The notes beneath the pieces were generated by a model. That model made no database searches. It saw nothing but the letters and a program-made list of their open reading frames with translations, and was not told the DNA's origin. A stretch of DNA of 64,000 nucleotides, taken from NCBI GenBank assembly GCA_965228975.1, contig OZ245851.1:2418001-2482000 (forward strand), given 5' to 3'. Both the position numbers and the translations under genes were made by a program. Positions 7,492-17,572 of this stretch are shown piece after piece. Positions within the stretch are counted from its first letter, which is position 1. Each line of letters starts with the position of its first letter. The stretch comes from JAJFJD01 sp965228975. Its GTDB lineage: Bacteria; Pseudomonadota; Alphaproteobacteria; UBA8366.

Positions 7492-9171
7492 CTATTCGCG
7501 GCCATATTGCCGGCGAGCCGCATCCGGCGTCACGTAGCCGTCCTTCACGTCGGCCTCGATCGCGTCAGCCGGCCGGTCCGTTACGGGGCCATATCCACCC
7601 CCGCCGGACGTCTCCAGTCGCACCACATCCCCTTGCCGCAATTCATACCCGGACAATTTCGACGCCTCTTCGAAAACTTGACCGTTCCGCCTAATCAGCA
7701 AACGGCCGAGCGCGCCGGCTGCGCCCCCGCCGAGACCGTAGGGCGGGATACGAAACCGCTCGAAACTCGTCGAAAGCATGCCCCGTTCGGCATCGAGTCG
7801 CCATTCCCGGTGCAACCCCAACCCGCCGCGCGTGCGGCCGGGCCCGCCCGAGTCCGGCGTCAAACCATAACCCAGGAAGGTGACCGGATGGCTCGCCTCG
7901 ACCATCTCCAAGGGTGAATTGGCGAGATTGTGGAATCCGGCCGAAAATGCGCTCGCGCCATCGGCATCCGGATGCGCGCCCCAACCCCCGACCTCGATCT
8001 CGAGATAGACGTCGGGCGACCCGTCCGGCTTATTCGATCCCAGGGAATAGACATAGCTGACGCCGTAATACGCCGCCGGAATTCTGCCCGGCAACGCTTG
8101 GGCCAACGCCCCCAATACAGTGGTTACGATCCGGTGGCCGGTGAGCATACGATTGACGACCGGCGCCGGATGCCGGCAATTGACCACCGTCCCTTCCGGC
8201 GCAACCACCGAGACGGGCCGATAGCATCCCGAATTCGCCGCGAATTCCCCGCCCGCGCCGCTCATCACCGCGAAATAGACCGCGGATTTGGACATATTGA
8301 GGGTGCAATTGACCGACCCATCGGCCTGCGGGCTGGACCCAGTAAAATCGACCTCGACCGTATCGCCGGATATCGTTACGGACACGGCGACCCGGATTGC
8401 GGTCTCGGTGATCCCGTCGTCATCGACGAAATCCTCGAATGAATAGGTCCCGTCCGGCATGGCGGATATGGCGGCCCGCATCGCCTGTTCCGATTGTTCG
8501 AGAATGCGCCGCGTCGCGCGCTGCAACGCCTCTTTCCCATACCGCCCGGCAATTCGCAGGATTTCCGTCGCCCCGACCTCAAGCGCCGCCATCTGCGACG
8601 ACAAATCGCCGGCCAGTTTCTCGGGTTCCCGGCTATTGTTGAGAATGAGGTGATAGACCGCGTCATTCCGGACACCGCCCTCGAACAACTTCAACGGCTG
8701 AATCCGAAGGCCTTCCTGGAAAATCTCCGTCGCCAAGGGATCGTAGCTACCGGCGGACCGTCCACCCACGTCGATATGATGGCACAGCGTGCCGACGATC
8801 GAGACGACCTCGCCGTCGATGAAGACCGGCCGGAACGCCAAGATGTCGGGCAGATGCTGGCCGCCGCAATATGGATCGTTGGTGACGACGATGTCCCCAT
8901 CCCGCCATTCCGACAGGGGAATATGGTCGGCCAGCAGGTCTTCCAGGCAGGTCGCCATCGAATTCAAGTGCACCGGAATACGCGTGGCCTGGGCCACGTT
9001 CTGTCCGGATGCGTCGAACAGTGCGGTGGAGTAGTCCAACATCTCCCGAACAACCGCCGACCGGCTGGTACGCCAGATCGTGACGCTCATCTGTTCGCAG
9101 GTCGCGACGAGCGCGTTCCGGATAACCTCGAGTTGGATGGGGTCGATTGTCATCATGGGATCGTCCTTCAC
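7492..9171 (-). CDS. hyuB: Hydantoinase B / oxoprolinase family protein (second copy)
   Basis: 559 residues, the usual length for HyuB. Family landmarks include DPIQLEVIRNALVATCEQM at the start, the VVTNDPYCGGQHLPD segment near residue 95 and the glycine-rich SGGGGYGPVTDRP near the C-terminus. HyuB pairs with HyuA in ATP-dependent hydrolysis of cyclic amides (hydantoins, 5-oxoproline); related subunits also form acetone carboxylase-like complexes. It is the last gene of a four-gene operon A-B-A-B and starts 3 bp after the end of its hyuA partner. The substrate is not evident. Confidence 0.88.
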   Translation of the reverse strand: MKDDPMMTIDPIQLEVIRNALVATCEQMSVTIWRTSRSAVVREMLDYSTALFDASGQNVAQATRIPVHLNSMATCLEDLLADHIPLSEWRDGDIVVTNDPYCGGQHLPDILAFRPVFIDGEVVSIVGTLCHHIDVGGRSAGSYDPLATEIFQEGLRIQPLKLFEGGVRNDAVYHLILNNSREPEKLAGDLSSQMAALEVGATEILRIAGRYGKEALQRATRRILEQSEQAMRAAISAMPDGTYSFEDFVDDDGITETAIRVAVSVTISGDTVEVDFTGSSPQADGSVNCTLNMSKSAVYFAVMSGAGGEFAANSGCYRPVSVVAPEGTVVNCRHPAPVVNRMLTGHRIVTTVLGALAQALPGRIPAAYYGVSYVYSLGSNKPDGSPDVYLEIEVGGWGAHPDADGASAFSAGFHNLANSPLEMVEASHPVTFLGYGLTPDSGGPGRTRGGLGLHREWRLDAERGMLSTSFERFRIPPYGLGGGAAGALGRLLIRRNGQVFEEASKLSGYELRQGDVVRLETSGGGGYGPVTDRPADAIEADVKDGYVTPDAARRQYGRE

Positions 9172-9174
9172 ACC

Positions 9175-11256
9175 TCAGTCCTGACGCCGGGCCACGAGAT
9201 CCCCGGTCACCTCAGGGCTCAGCGTCCAGCCGCCCTTCAGCAGGATCGTCGTGTATTCCTCGTCGATGATCGCGGGACCGGCGATCGGCGTATCGGCCGA
9301 CAATGTCGCGCGATCGTAGATCGGCGTGTCGTGCCATGCGCCATCGATAAAGGTCTTCCGCACCGATTTCGCCTCCGAACCGCCAGCGCGCTCCTCCGGC
9401 CGAAGCCGGGGTTTGGCCAACCGCCCGATAGCCGTAACGCGGAGGGTCACGATCTCGACCGGCGTCTCGCGCTCGTCATAGGCGAACCGCTCCAGATGTT
9501 GCCGATGGAACGCTTCGATCAATGTATCGAGGCTTTCAACGGTGGCGGCGGCATCCGGCCACGGCACCAACAGTTCGAAGGCCTGACCGCGATAGCGCAT
9601 GTCGGCCGCCACCTGGAACCGGCGGTCATCGGCTGCGATGCCATCGCGTTCCAGAACGCGGTCGCCGTCGGCCCGCAGGTCGGCGAGCATGTCCCGAAGA
9701 TCGGCGCAGGCATCCGGTGTCGCGATCAACAACCGCGAGCGGGCCAAGTCATGCGTGATGTCCGAATAGAGAATGCCGTATGCGGACAACGTGCCCGGAT
9801 TTTTCGGGAAGACGACACGCGAAACGCTCAACTCCTCCGCCAGGTCGATGGCGTGCAACCCGCCGGCCCCACCGAAGGACGCGAGCGCGAAATCCCGAGG
9901 GTCGAGGCCCTTCTCGAACAGACTCAGCTTGATCGCCGACGCCATCGACGCGTTCGCGACGGCGAGAATTCCTTCGGCCGCGGTCTCGACATCCATGCCG
10001 AGCGGCGCGCCAACGCGTTGTTCGATCGCCGACCGCGCCGCCGCTCGGTCGAGCGCCATCCCGCCGCCGAGAAAGAAATCCGGATCGATGCGTCCCAGTG
10101 CAACGTTGGCGTCGGTTACCGCCGGCTCCGTCCCGCCATGCCCGTAGCTCGCCGGCCCCGGGTCCGCGCCCGCGCTTTGCGGCCCGACGCGCAACCCGCC
10201 GCCCGGATCGATCCAGGCGATCGAGCCGCCGCCCGCGCCGATGGTGCGGATCTCGACCATCGGCACGCGAACCGGCAGACCGTCGATGTCACCCTCGGTG
10301 ACGACCGTGCTGCGGCCGTCCCGCACGACGCAGATATCGAAACTGGTGCCGCCCATGTCGATGCCGACGAGGTTCGGTTCTTCCAAGCTATCCGCAAGCC
10401 GGGTCACCGCGAGCGCACCACCCGACGGTCCCGACAGCAAAAGGCGGACCGGCTGATCGGCGGCGACCACCGGCGTCGTGACGCCGCCGTTTGATTGGAC
10501 GAGATACAGCGCGGCATCGAAACCGCTTTCGCGCATTCGCCCCGCCAGCTTTTCCAGATAGCGGGCGACGACCGGCATGAGAACGGCGTTTAGGACGGTG
10601 GTGGAACTCCGCTCGAATTCCCGGATCTCGGGACTAACGTCGCTAGACAGTGAAACCGCAACCTCGGGCCATTCGGCACGAACCGCCTCGGCGACCGCCC
10701 GCTCATGCGACGGATTGGCGTATGCGTGCAATAGGCAAATCGCGATGGCTTCGACCCGGTCGTCGCCGCTCCCGCACCGGGCCCGGTCGATCATCGACGC
10801 CAGCGCCTTGGCATCCAGCGGTGTCTCGACACCGCCCGCCGCCGTCAACCGTTCCACAATGCCGAATCGCCGCCGCCGGGGGATCAGCACAGACCGGTCT
10901 TCGGCCTTCAGGCTATAGATCTCCTTGCGGACATGCCGGCCGATTTCCAGCACATCCTCGAAGCCTTGTGTCGTGATCAGCGCACCCGCCGCCAGCTTTC
11001 TTTCCAAGACCGCGTTGGTGGCGATCGTCGTGCCGTGCATCACCAACGCAACGTCCGACAGGGCGAAGCCGTATCGGTCCGCCGCGCCGAGGATACCGTT
11101 CATGAACCCGATGGACGGGTCACTCGGCGTCGTCGGCACCTTGAAAGCCCAAGCGTCCTGGCTGCGGCCGTCGAATATCTGCAAGTCGGTGAACGTCCCG
11201 CCGATATCGACCGCGATTCTGACCGGCCGCGCGGGACTGTCTGCCTTTTCGTTCAT
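9175..11256 (-). CDS. hyuA: Hydantoinase A / 5-oxoprolinase family protein (second copy)
   Basis: 693 residues. The ASKHA-type phosphate loop VDIGGTFTDLQIF is near the N-terminus, followed by MHGTTIATNAVLERK (about residue 75) and a second nucleotide-binding glycine motif VGIDMGGTSFDICVV (about 290). This ATP-binding subunit pairs with HyuB to open cyclic amides. It starts 9 bp after the preceding hyuB and its stop nearly touches the following hyuB. The neighbouring upstream hyuA (12975-15038) is clearly a homologue, sharing the same motifs in the same order. Confidence 0.9.
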   Translation of the reverse strand: MNEKADSPARPVRIAVDIGGTFTDLQIFDGRSQDAWAFKVPTTPSDPSIGFMNGILGAADRYGFALSDVALVMHGTTIATNAVLERKLAAGALITTQGFEDVLEIGRHVRKEIYSLKAEDRSVLIPRRRRFGIVERLTAAGGVETPLDAKALASMIDRARCGSGDDRVEAIAICLLHAYANPSHERAVAEAVRAEWPEVAVSLSSDVSPEIREFERSSTTVLNAVLMPVVARYLEKLAGRMRESGFDAALYLVQSNGGVTTPVVAADQPVRLLLSGPSGGALAVTRLADSLEEPNLVGIDMGGTSFDICVVRDGRSTVVTEGDIDGLPVRVPMVEIRTIGAGGGSIAWIDPGGGLRVGPQSAGADPGPASYGHGGTEPAVTDANVALGRIDPDFFLGGGMALDRAAARSAIEQRVGAPLGMDVETAAEGILAVANASMASAIKLSLFEKGLDPRDFALASFGGAGGLHAIDLAEELSVSRVVFPKNPGTLSAYGILYSDITHDLARSRLLIATPDACADLRDMLADLRADGDRVLERDGIAADDRRFQVAADMRYRGQAFELLVPWPDAAATVESLDTLIEAFHRQHLERFAYDERETPVEIVTLRVTAIGRLAKPRLRPEERAGGSEAKSVRKTFIDGAWHDTPIYDRATLSADTPIAGPAIIDEEYTTILLKGGWTLSPEVTGDLVARRQD

Positions 11257-11265
11257 GGCGCTCGC

Positions 11266-12978
11266 CTATTCTTCTTCGAATGCCGTGACGCCGTAGCGCT
11301 CGGCAATATACGCGTCGCTGAACTTGCCGCTTCGGCGGTCCGTCCGCAACGCCGCGGTATCGCGGTTGCCGGGGTCACCATACCCGCCCGCGCCCGGGGT
11401 CTCCACGACGACCCGTTCGCCGGGCTTTACGACGATGCCGCTCGGCTTGATCTCGAGGCCGTGCTCGGTCCCATCCTTGTGAATGTGCGCAAACCTGCCC
11501 ATGGCCCCCTCGCCGCCGCCGAATACACCCCAGGGCGGGTTCCGGAAACGCTCGCCCGCGCCGTTGAAAACGCACTCATGGTCGACCGGGGTCACGACGC
11601 GCCGGAGGCCCATGCCGCCCCGATACGCGCCGGCGCCCCCCGAGTCCGGGACCAAACCGTAGCTGACGACCCGCAACGGATACTCCATTTCGATCGCCTC
11701 GACCGGCAGATTGGACGTGTTGGTGATATGGACCTGCACCCCGTCCTTGCCGTCACGGTCGTTGCGGCCGCCGAACCCACCGCCCAGCGTTTCCAGATAG
11801 AGGTAGTCGCGCCCCGATACCGGATCGCGGCCCGAGAAAACCGCTGTCGTATTCGCACCGTTCGCCGCGCCGACCGCAGCGTCCGGCAACGCATCCTTGA
11901 GCGCGCCGATCACCACATCGACGATCCGCTGGCAGGTATTGGCGCGCGCCGCCACCGGCGACGGCGCCTCGCAATCCAACAACGTGCCGCGCTCCGTCGT
12001 GATCTCGCACACGTTCAGGACGCCTTGGTTGTTCGGCACCTCCGGATCGAGCAACGCCTTCAGCGAGTAGCAGACCGACGCCTGGGTCGCATTCAGGGTG
12101 ACGTTCACGTTGCCGCGCACCTGCGGCGCGGTTCCGGTGAAATCGAAACGGACCCGATCGCCCGCGACTTCGACCCGCAACTTGATGGGAATATCGACCG
12201 CGCCGAGTCCGTCATCGTCCATCACATCCGCAAACGCGTAGACGCCGTCGGGAAGGTCGGCGACGGCGGCGCGCATGCGGCGTTCGGTCCGGTTGACGAT
12301 CTCGGTGAAAGAGCCGCTCACGATGTCGACGGAATACCGCTCGGCGATCTCCCGCAGCCGGCGCGCGCCCAGGCGGCAGGAGGATATCTGGGCGTAGTAG
12401 TCGCCCTGCCGTTCCTCCGGCAACCGCACGTTCAGCAACAGCAGATCGAAGATGTCCTGCTGCATCTCACCGGCCCGGATCAGACGCACCACCGGAATGC
12501 GCAAACCTTCCTGATAGATCTCGGACATCCCGCCCGCCATGGATCCCGGCGCCATGCCGCCGACGTCTGCGTGATGCGCAATGTTGCAGACGAAAGCCAA
12601 CAAGCGGCCACCGACGAAGACGGGCATCGCCATGTTTATGTCGGGCAAATGGGTGCCACCGGCGACGTGCGGATCGTTGGCCACGAAGAGATCACCCTCC
12701 GCGATGCCATCGAGCGGAAACTTGGCCCGGAGCGCATCCATCATGCCCACCATCGACGCCAAATGAATTGGCAGCGAACTATCCGCCTGAACGATCAACC
12801 GCCCTTCGGGATCGCAGATCGCCGTCGAATGATCGCGGCGCTCTTTGATATTCGTCGAATAGGCGCTGCGCATGAGGGCGACGAACGTCTCGTCGGTCAC
12901 CGACCGCAACGCGTTGAACAGGATTTCCAACGTCACCGGGTCCAGGCCGTCGCCCCGTCCGTCGCGGTGCCCGCTCAT
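11266..12978 (-). CDS. hyuB: Hydantoinase B / oxoprolinase family protein (first copy)
   Basis: 570 residues with the same landmarks as the downstream copy: DPVTLEILFNALRSVTDE at the start, FVANDPHVAGGTHLPD, and a C-terminal ETPGAGGYGDPGNRD. Its ATG overlaps the stop of the upstream hyuA (ATGA), so the pair should be made in equal amounts as a heteromeric enzyme. Sequence differences from the downstream hyuB are large, which argues for an old duplication or independent acquisition with different substrates. Confidence 0.88.
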   Translation of the reverse strand: MSGHRDGRGDGLDPVTLEILFNALRSVTDETFVALMRSAYSTNIKERRDHSTAICDPEGRLIVQADSSLPIHLASMVGMMDALRAKFPLDGIAEGDLFVANDPHVAGGTHLPDINMAMPVFVGGRLLAFVCNIAHHADVGGMAPGSMAGGMSEIYQEGLRIPVVRLIRAGEMQQDIFDLLLLNVRLPEERQGDYYAQISSCRLGARRLREIAERYSVDIVSGSFTEIVNRTERRMRAAVADLPDGVYAFADVMDDDGLGAVDIPIKLRVEVAGDRVRFDFTGTAPQVRGNVNVTLNATQASVCYSLKALLDPEVPNNQGVLNVCEITTERGTLLDCEAPSPVAARANTCQRIVDVVIGALKDALPDAAVGAANGANTTAVFSGRDPVSGRDYLYLETLGGGFGGRNDRDGKDGVQVHITNTSNLPVEAIEMEYPLRVVSYGLVPDSGGAGAYRGGMGLRRVVTPVDHECVFNGAGERFRNPPWGVFGGGEGAMGRFAHIHKDGTEHGLEIKPSGIVVKPGERVVVETPGAGGYGDPGNRDTAALRTDRRSGKFSDAYIAERYGVTAFEEE

Positions 12979-15038
12979 TGCGCCAACTCCATGACCAGAT
13001 TGCGCTGCCGGTCGACCCGTGCCGTGTCGCCGGGAAAGACAAGCACCGTGGCGTCCAATTGGTCGATCACCGCCGGCCCGGGGACCGTCTGTCCGGGTAG
13101 CAGCGCCGACCGGTCGAAGACCTGGCTGTCGACCGGTACGTTCCCGTCGAACCAGACGGCCCGAACTTCGGTCGCCACGGGGTCACCGATCGAGCCACCT
13201 TCCTCCGCCACCGGCTGGGGCTTCGGCAGTTCGCCCCGCGCGGTCAGCCGGATATTCACGATCTCGACGGCGTCTTCGGGATTGTGGAATCCGTAGTTAC
13301 GGTCGTGGACATCGAAGAACAGCTGGCGCAATGCGTCCGCATCCGGCACTTTCGGTCCGTTCCCAACGCCATCGGCCGTCCCGGCGGACACCCGGAGCTC
13401 GAAATTCTGGCCCACATAGCGCATGTCGAAGCTCAGTTCGAGCGAATGCCGGACCGCGTCGTCAGCATAAGTCGCTGCCCAGGCGCGCGCGTCCGAGACC
13501 AGATCGTCGATCGAACGCGTCACATGGCGTAGCGCATCGTCCTGCACGGCATAACGGCCGCTGACGACGAAATCCTCTTTCAGGTCCGACACCACCAACC
13601 CCTGCGCGCACAGGATGCCGGGCGACGGCGGGACCACGATCTCGCGCATGCCGAGCGACCGCGCCACATCCGGCGCATGCAGTGCGCCCGCCCCGCCCAT
13701 CGGCATCAAGGTGAAGTCGCGCGGATCGTGCCCCCGCTCGACCGATATGGCGCGGATGGCCCGCACCATGTTGGCCACCACGATGCCGAGGATACCGTGC
13801 GCGGTTTTCTCCACCGTAAACCCCAACCGGTCCGCCACCGGCACGACAGCCGCGGCCGCCGCCGACCGGTCGAGCGCCATGGTCCCGCCGAGCAGCCCTT
13901 TCGGCGACAAACGCCCCAACAGCAGATTGGCGTCCGAGACGGTCGGCCGATCTCCGCCCTTGCCGTAACAGGCCGGTCCCGGTACCGCACCGGCGCTTTC
14001 CGGCCCGACCTTGAGCAGCCCGTCGCGGTCGAACCACGCGATCGATCCGCCGCCGGCGCCCACCGTGTTGATATCGACCATCGGCAACCGGACGGGAAAA
14101 CCGGCGACCTCCTGCTCGTTGCTGATTTCGGTCTCGTGATCGCGGATCAGACAAACGTCGGCGCTGGTCCCGCCCATATCCAGTGTGATGACGTTGGGCC
14201 GCTCGGCCAGGCGGCCGATATGGACGGCACCGACCGCGCCCGCCGCCGGACCGGACAAGGCCGTACGGATCGGGTAATCGCCGGCGCGCTCGATCGACAT
14301 CAAGCCGCCGCTCGACTGGTTGATGCCGATGGCGGCTTGCGGCGCGCGGGTCGCCAGGCCATCGCGCAGGTTCGCCATATAGCGGGTGACCACCGGCTGC
14401 AGATAGGCGTTCTGGACGGTGGTGGAGAAGCGTTCATACTCGCGGAATTCCGGCTGCACGTCGGACGACAACGAAATATGAACATCCGGCAGCGCCGCGC
14501 GCAGGGCCTCGCCGACGCGGCGTTCGTGCGCCGGGTTAAGAAAGGCGAAAAGAAAACAAACCGCACAGCCCTCGACGTCCGTGGACGCAACGTCCTGCAC
14601 CACGGAGCGCACCGCGTCGTCGGTGAGCGCCGTCAGTTCCTCGCCGCGCGATCCCACACGCTCCACCACCTCGAACCGGCGCTCGCGCGGCACCAGTGGC
14701 GGCGGATAGTCCGCCTTCAGGTCATACATCTTGGGCCGGGTCTGCCGGCCGATCTCCAACAGGTCGCGAAACCCGTCGGTCGTTACGAGCGCGACCGACG
14801 CCCCGCGGCGCTGTATCAGTGCATTCGTGGCGACCGTCGTACCGTGCCCCAGCCGCCCGATGTCGCCGGACGCGATCCCTTCACCGCGGCACAGCGCATC
14901 CAATCCCGACAGAATGGCGCGCGACGGATCGTCGGGCGTCGACGGGGTCTTGTAGGTGTGCTCCTTCCCGGACACCTGATCGAAGGCGTACAAATCGGTA
15001 AAGGTTCCGCCGACGTCGACGCCGATAAACCAAGCCAT
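12975..15038 (-). CDS. hyuA: Hydantoinase A / 5-oxoprolinase family protein (first copy)
   Basis: About 687 residues. I place the start at the ATG at 15038 because it leads straight into WFIGVDVGGTFTDLYAF, where family members begin; a TTG at 15068 would add ten residues. The HGTTVATNALIQRRG and TLDMGGTSADVCLIRD motifs mark the ATP-binding subunit. It is the first gene of the four-gene hyu operon, preceded by a long AT-rich region that should hold the promoter. No transporter or regulator lies directly next to the operon, so the natural substrate stays open. Confidence 0.88.
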   Translation of the reverse strand: MAWFIGVDVGGTFTDLYAFDQVSGKEHTYKTPSTPDDPSRAILSGLDALCRGEGIASGDIGRLGHGTTVATNALIQRRGASVALVTTDGFRDLLEIGRQTRPKMYDLKADYPPPLVPRERRFEVVERVGSRGEELTALTDDAVRSVVQDVASTDVEGCAVCFLFAFLNPAHERRVGEALRAALPDVHISLSSDVQPEFREYERFSTTVQNAYLQPVVTRYMANLRDGLATRAPQAAIGINQSSGGLMSIERAGDYPIRTALSGPAAGAVGAVHIGRLAERPNVITLDMGGTSADVCLIRDHETEISNEQEVAGFPVRLPMVDINTVGAGGGSIAWFDRDGLLKVGPESAGAVPGPACYGKGGDRPTVSDANLLLGRLSPKGLLGGTMALDRSAAAAAVVPVADRLGFTVEKTAHGILGIVVANMVRAIRAISVERGHDPRDFTLMPMGGAGALHAPDVARSLGMREIVVPPSPGILCAQGLVVSDLKEDFVVSGRYAVQDDALRHVTRSIDDLVSDARAWAATYADDAVRHSLELSFDMRYVGQNFELRVSAGTADGVGNGPKVPDADALRQLFFDVHDRNYGFHNPEDAVEIVNIRLTARGELPKPQPVAEEGGSIGDPVATEVRAVWFDGNVPVDSQVFDRSALLPGQTVPGPAVIDQLDATVLVFPGDTARVDRQRNLVMELAQ

Positions 15039-15618
15039 GCCGCGGGCACTCTTCTCTGATTCCACCAAACCGCTGCCACGCGATCACGTTACGAAACGCA
15101 TTCGTGTTTTAAAAGCAATGTCTGAGCGTTAGCGGGCACCGCTAACGTTCGACCAAATCCACGCCGAATGATTTGATTCGCGATCGGCGGCACCGGGCCG
15201 CAAAACGTCAGCCGCACTTACCAAATAAAATCGCACTCTTACAAATTTTTCAGAAAGGCAAAATATCCTTGTCCGAAAGAGTCTTAGAACCCATTTCGAA
15301 AGTGATGCAGCCATAATAACGGAAGGTTCAGAAAAAAGTGTTTTGAAGCGTAGGTAACGAATACTATCTTTATCTACTAGTATTCCGAAGTGAAAGTTTG
15401 GATAATGCAAACAAAGTCGTTGCGCTAATCTTTTCTTAAATTATAAAGGGCAAACTTTGTAGCGCAGTGCAACTAAGAGTGCCGCAGTCCGTCCGCGTTG
15501 AGACGGAGAGCATTTTGCACCGAAGACATACGAGCCAAAACGGCCCACAGGGGATCCAAGAGAAAAAGGTGAAACGGAACTAGATCGACGATCAACAGCA
15601 TATCGGAAGGTGAGTGCC
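15039..15618. other. Long AT-rich divergent regulatory region between hyu and prkA operons
   Basis: 580 bp without a credible gene, visibly richer in A and T than its flanks (for example 15230-15450). It separates the divergent hyu and prkA operons and must contain both promoters. It includes a perfect inverted repeat (15359-15385) and a short TCCGTC-N8-GACGGA hairpin near 15490. A 93-residue minus-strand frame (15129-15410) has no family signal and looks non-coding. I could not find a clear sigma-54 or EcfG-type promoter. Confidence 0.6.
15359..15385. promoter_or_regulatory. Perfect inverted repeat upstream of prkA
   Basis: GAATACTA-N11-TAGTATTC has two perfect 8-base arms, about 235 bp upstream of the prkA start and about 320 bp upstream of hyuA. 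The spacing suits a dimeric regulator contacting two successive major grooves. The regulator is unknown. Confidence 0.4.
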
Positions 15619-17553
15619 ATGGATATCTTCGACGTTTTTTCCGAAGTCTACGCGCGGGAAAAGCAGGAGGATATGAACCTCCAAGACTATCTCTTGGGGT
15701 GCCGCGATAACCCGATTATGTACGCCAGCGCGCCCGAACGCATGGTCGCCGCCATTGGCGAGGCTGAAGTTGTCGATACCAGCACCGATCCCCGGCTCGG
15801 CCGCATATTCATGAACCGCACCATCAAGCGGTATCCGGCCTTCAGCGAATTCTACGGCATGGAAGACACGATCGAGCGGATCGTGGGGTATTTCCGGTAT
15901 GCCGCGCAGGGCCTCGAAGAACGCAAGCAAGTCCTCTATCTCCTCGGACCGGTCGGTGGCGGAAAATCGACGCTGGCGGAGCGCCTGAAGACGCTGATGG
16001 AACTGACGCCGATCTTCGTCCTCAAGGCCGGCGACGAGATCAGCCCGGTCTTCGAATCGCCGCTCGGCATGTTCAGCCGCGAGAAGTTCGGCGACATCCT
16101 CGAAACCAAATACGGCATTCCGCGCCGGCGCATCACCGGCCTTGCCTCGCCCTGGGCGGTCAAGCGCCTCGACGAATTCGAAGGCGACCTCAGCAAATTC
16201 TCGGTCGTCCGCCTGATGCCGTCCAAGTTGCGGCAGATCGGCATCGCCAAGACCGAGCCCGGCGACGAGAACAATCAGGACATCTCGACGCTGGTCGGGA
16301 AAGTCGATATCCGCAAGCTGGAACATTACAGCCAGCACGATCCGGACGCCTACAGTTATTCGGGCAGCCTGAACCGCACGACACAGGGCCTCCTGGAATT
16401 CGTGGAAATGTTCAAGGCGCCGATCAAGGTCCTGCACCCGCTGCTGACGGCGACCCAGGAAGGCAACTATATCGGCACCGAATCGCTCGGCGCCCTGCCC
16501 TTCCAAGGCATCATCCTGGCCCATTCGAACGAGTCCGAATGGCAGCAATTCAAGAACAACAAGAACAACGAGGCCTTCCTCGACCGGCTGTGCGTGGTCA
16601 AGGTGCCGTACTGCCTGCGGGTGAGCGACGAGACCAAGATCTACGAAAAGCTGCTGCGCGAGAGCGAACTCGCCAGCGCCCCCTGTGCGCCGGAGACATT
16701 GGAAATGCTGTCCCGGTTCAGCATCCTGACGCGCCTGAAGGAGCACGAGAACTCAAACCTCTACACCAAGATGCGCGTGTATGACGGCGAGAATTTGAAG
16801 GACACCGGTCCGCAGGTGAAGACCATGCAGGAATACCGCGATGTCGCCGGAGTCGACGAAGGCATGACCGGCACCAGCACGCGGTTCGCCTTCAAGGTGC
16901 TGTCGGAATCGTTCAACTACGACACGCTCGAAGTGGCGGCCGACCCGGTGCATCTGATGTACATCCTGGAGATGGCGATCAAGCGGGAGCAGTTCCCGGA
17001 GGACGTCCAAGCAAGCTATCTCGAATTCATCAAGTCCGAACTCGCGCCGAAATACGCGGAATTCATCGGGAACGAGATTCAGAAAGCCTATCTCGAATCC
17101 TATACGGAATATGGCCAGAACTTGTTCGACCGCTACATCTCCTATGCGGATGCCTGGATCGAGGAACAGACCTACAAGGATCCGGACACCGGGCAGATGT
17201 TCGACCGAGAAATCCTCGAAGAGGAACTCGCGAAGATCGAGAAACCTGCCGGCGTAACCAATGCCAAGGACTTCCGGAACGAGGTCGTCAAATTCGCGCT
17301 GCGCGCCCGCGCCAAGAACGACGGCAAGAACCCGGATTGGACCAGTTACGAGAAGCTGCGCGAGGTCATCGAGAAGCGCATGTTCAGCAACGTCGAGGAC
17401 CTGCTGCCGATCATCAGCTTCGGCACCAAGAAGGACTCCGATACCGACTCCAAGCATACCGAGTTCGTGAAGCGGATGACCGACCGCGGCTACACGGAAC
17501 GCCAGGTCCGTCGGCTGGTCGAATGGTACATGCGGGTAAACAAGGCGGGCTAA
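15619..17553 (+). CDS. prkA: PrkA family serine protein kinase
   Basis: 644 residues, full length for PrkA/YeaG. The AAA+ Walker A LLGPVGGGKSTLAERLK is at about 108-124, and the C-terminal PrkA kinase-like domain follows. The ATG at 15619 is preferred over a GTG nine bases earlier because GGAAGG lies at proper spacing only for the ATG. In proteobacteria PrkA/YeaG is a stress and stationary-phase kinase encoded with YeaH and SpoVR/YcgB, and this order is kept here. It is cytosolic; targets in this organism are unknown. Confidence 0.95.
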   Translation: MDIFDVFSEVYAREKQEDMNLQDYLLGCRDNPIMYASAPERMVAAIGEAEVVDTSTDPRLGRIFMNRTIKRYPAFSEFYGMEDTIERIVGYFRYAAQGLEERKQVLYLLGPVGGGKSTLAERLKTLMELTPIFVLKAGDEISPVFESPLGMFSREKFGDILETKYGIPRRRITGLASPWAVKRLDEFEGDLSKFSVVRLMPSKLRQIGIAKTEPGDENNQDISTLVGKVDIRKLEHYSQHDPDAYSYSGSLNRTTQGLLEFVEMFKAPIKVLHPLLTATQEGNYIGTESLGALPFQGIILAHSNESEWQQFKNNKNNEAFLDRLCVVKVPYCLRVSDETKIYEKLLRESELASAPCAPETLEMLSRFSILTRLKEHENSNLYTKMRVYDGENLKDTGPQVKTMQEYRDVAGVDEGMTGTSTRFAFKVLSESFNYDTLEVAADPVHLMYILEMAIKREQFPEDVQASYLEFIKSELAPKYAEFIGNEIQKAYLESYTEYGQNLFDRYISYADAWIEEQTYKDPDTGQMFDREILEEELAKIEKPAGVTNAKDFRNEVVKFALRARAKNDGKNPDWTSYEKLREVIEKRMFSNVEDLLPIISFGTKKDSDTDSKHTEFVKRMTDRGYTERQVRRLVEWYMRVNKAG

Positions 17554-17572
17554 GCCCCGTCGCGTGACCGCC

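Noticed and set aside
8494..13296. Very long plus-strand open frames (8494-10494 and 10933-13296) opposite the hyu genes
   Set aside because: They are Arg/Pro/His-rich with no family signal and lie antisense to clearly coding hyuA and hyuB; high GC content keeps the antisense frame open.
15129..15410. 93-codon minus-strand frame in the prkA upstream gap
   Set aside because: No ribosome binding site, no recognisable family; the region looks regulatory.
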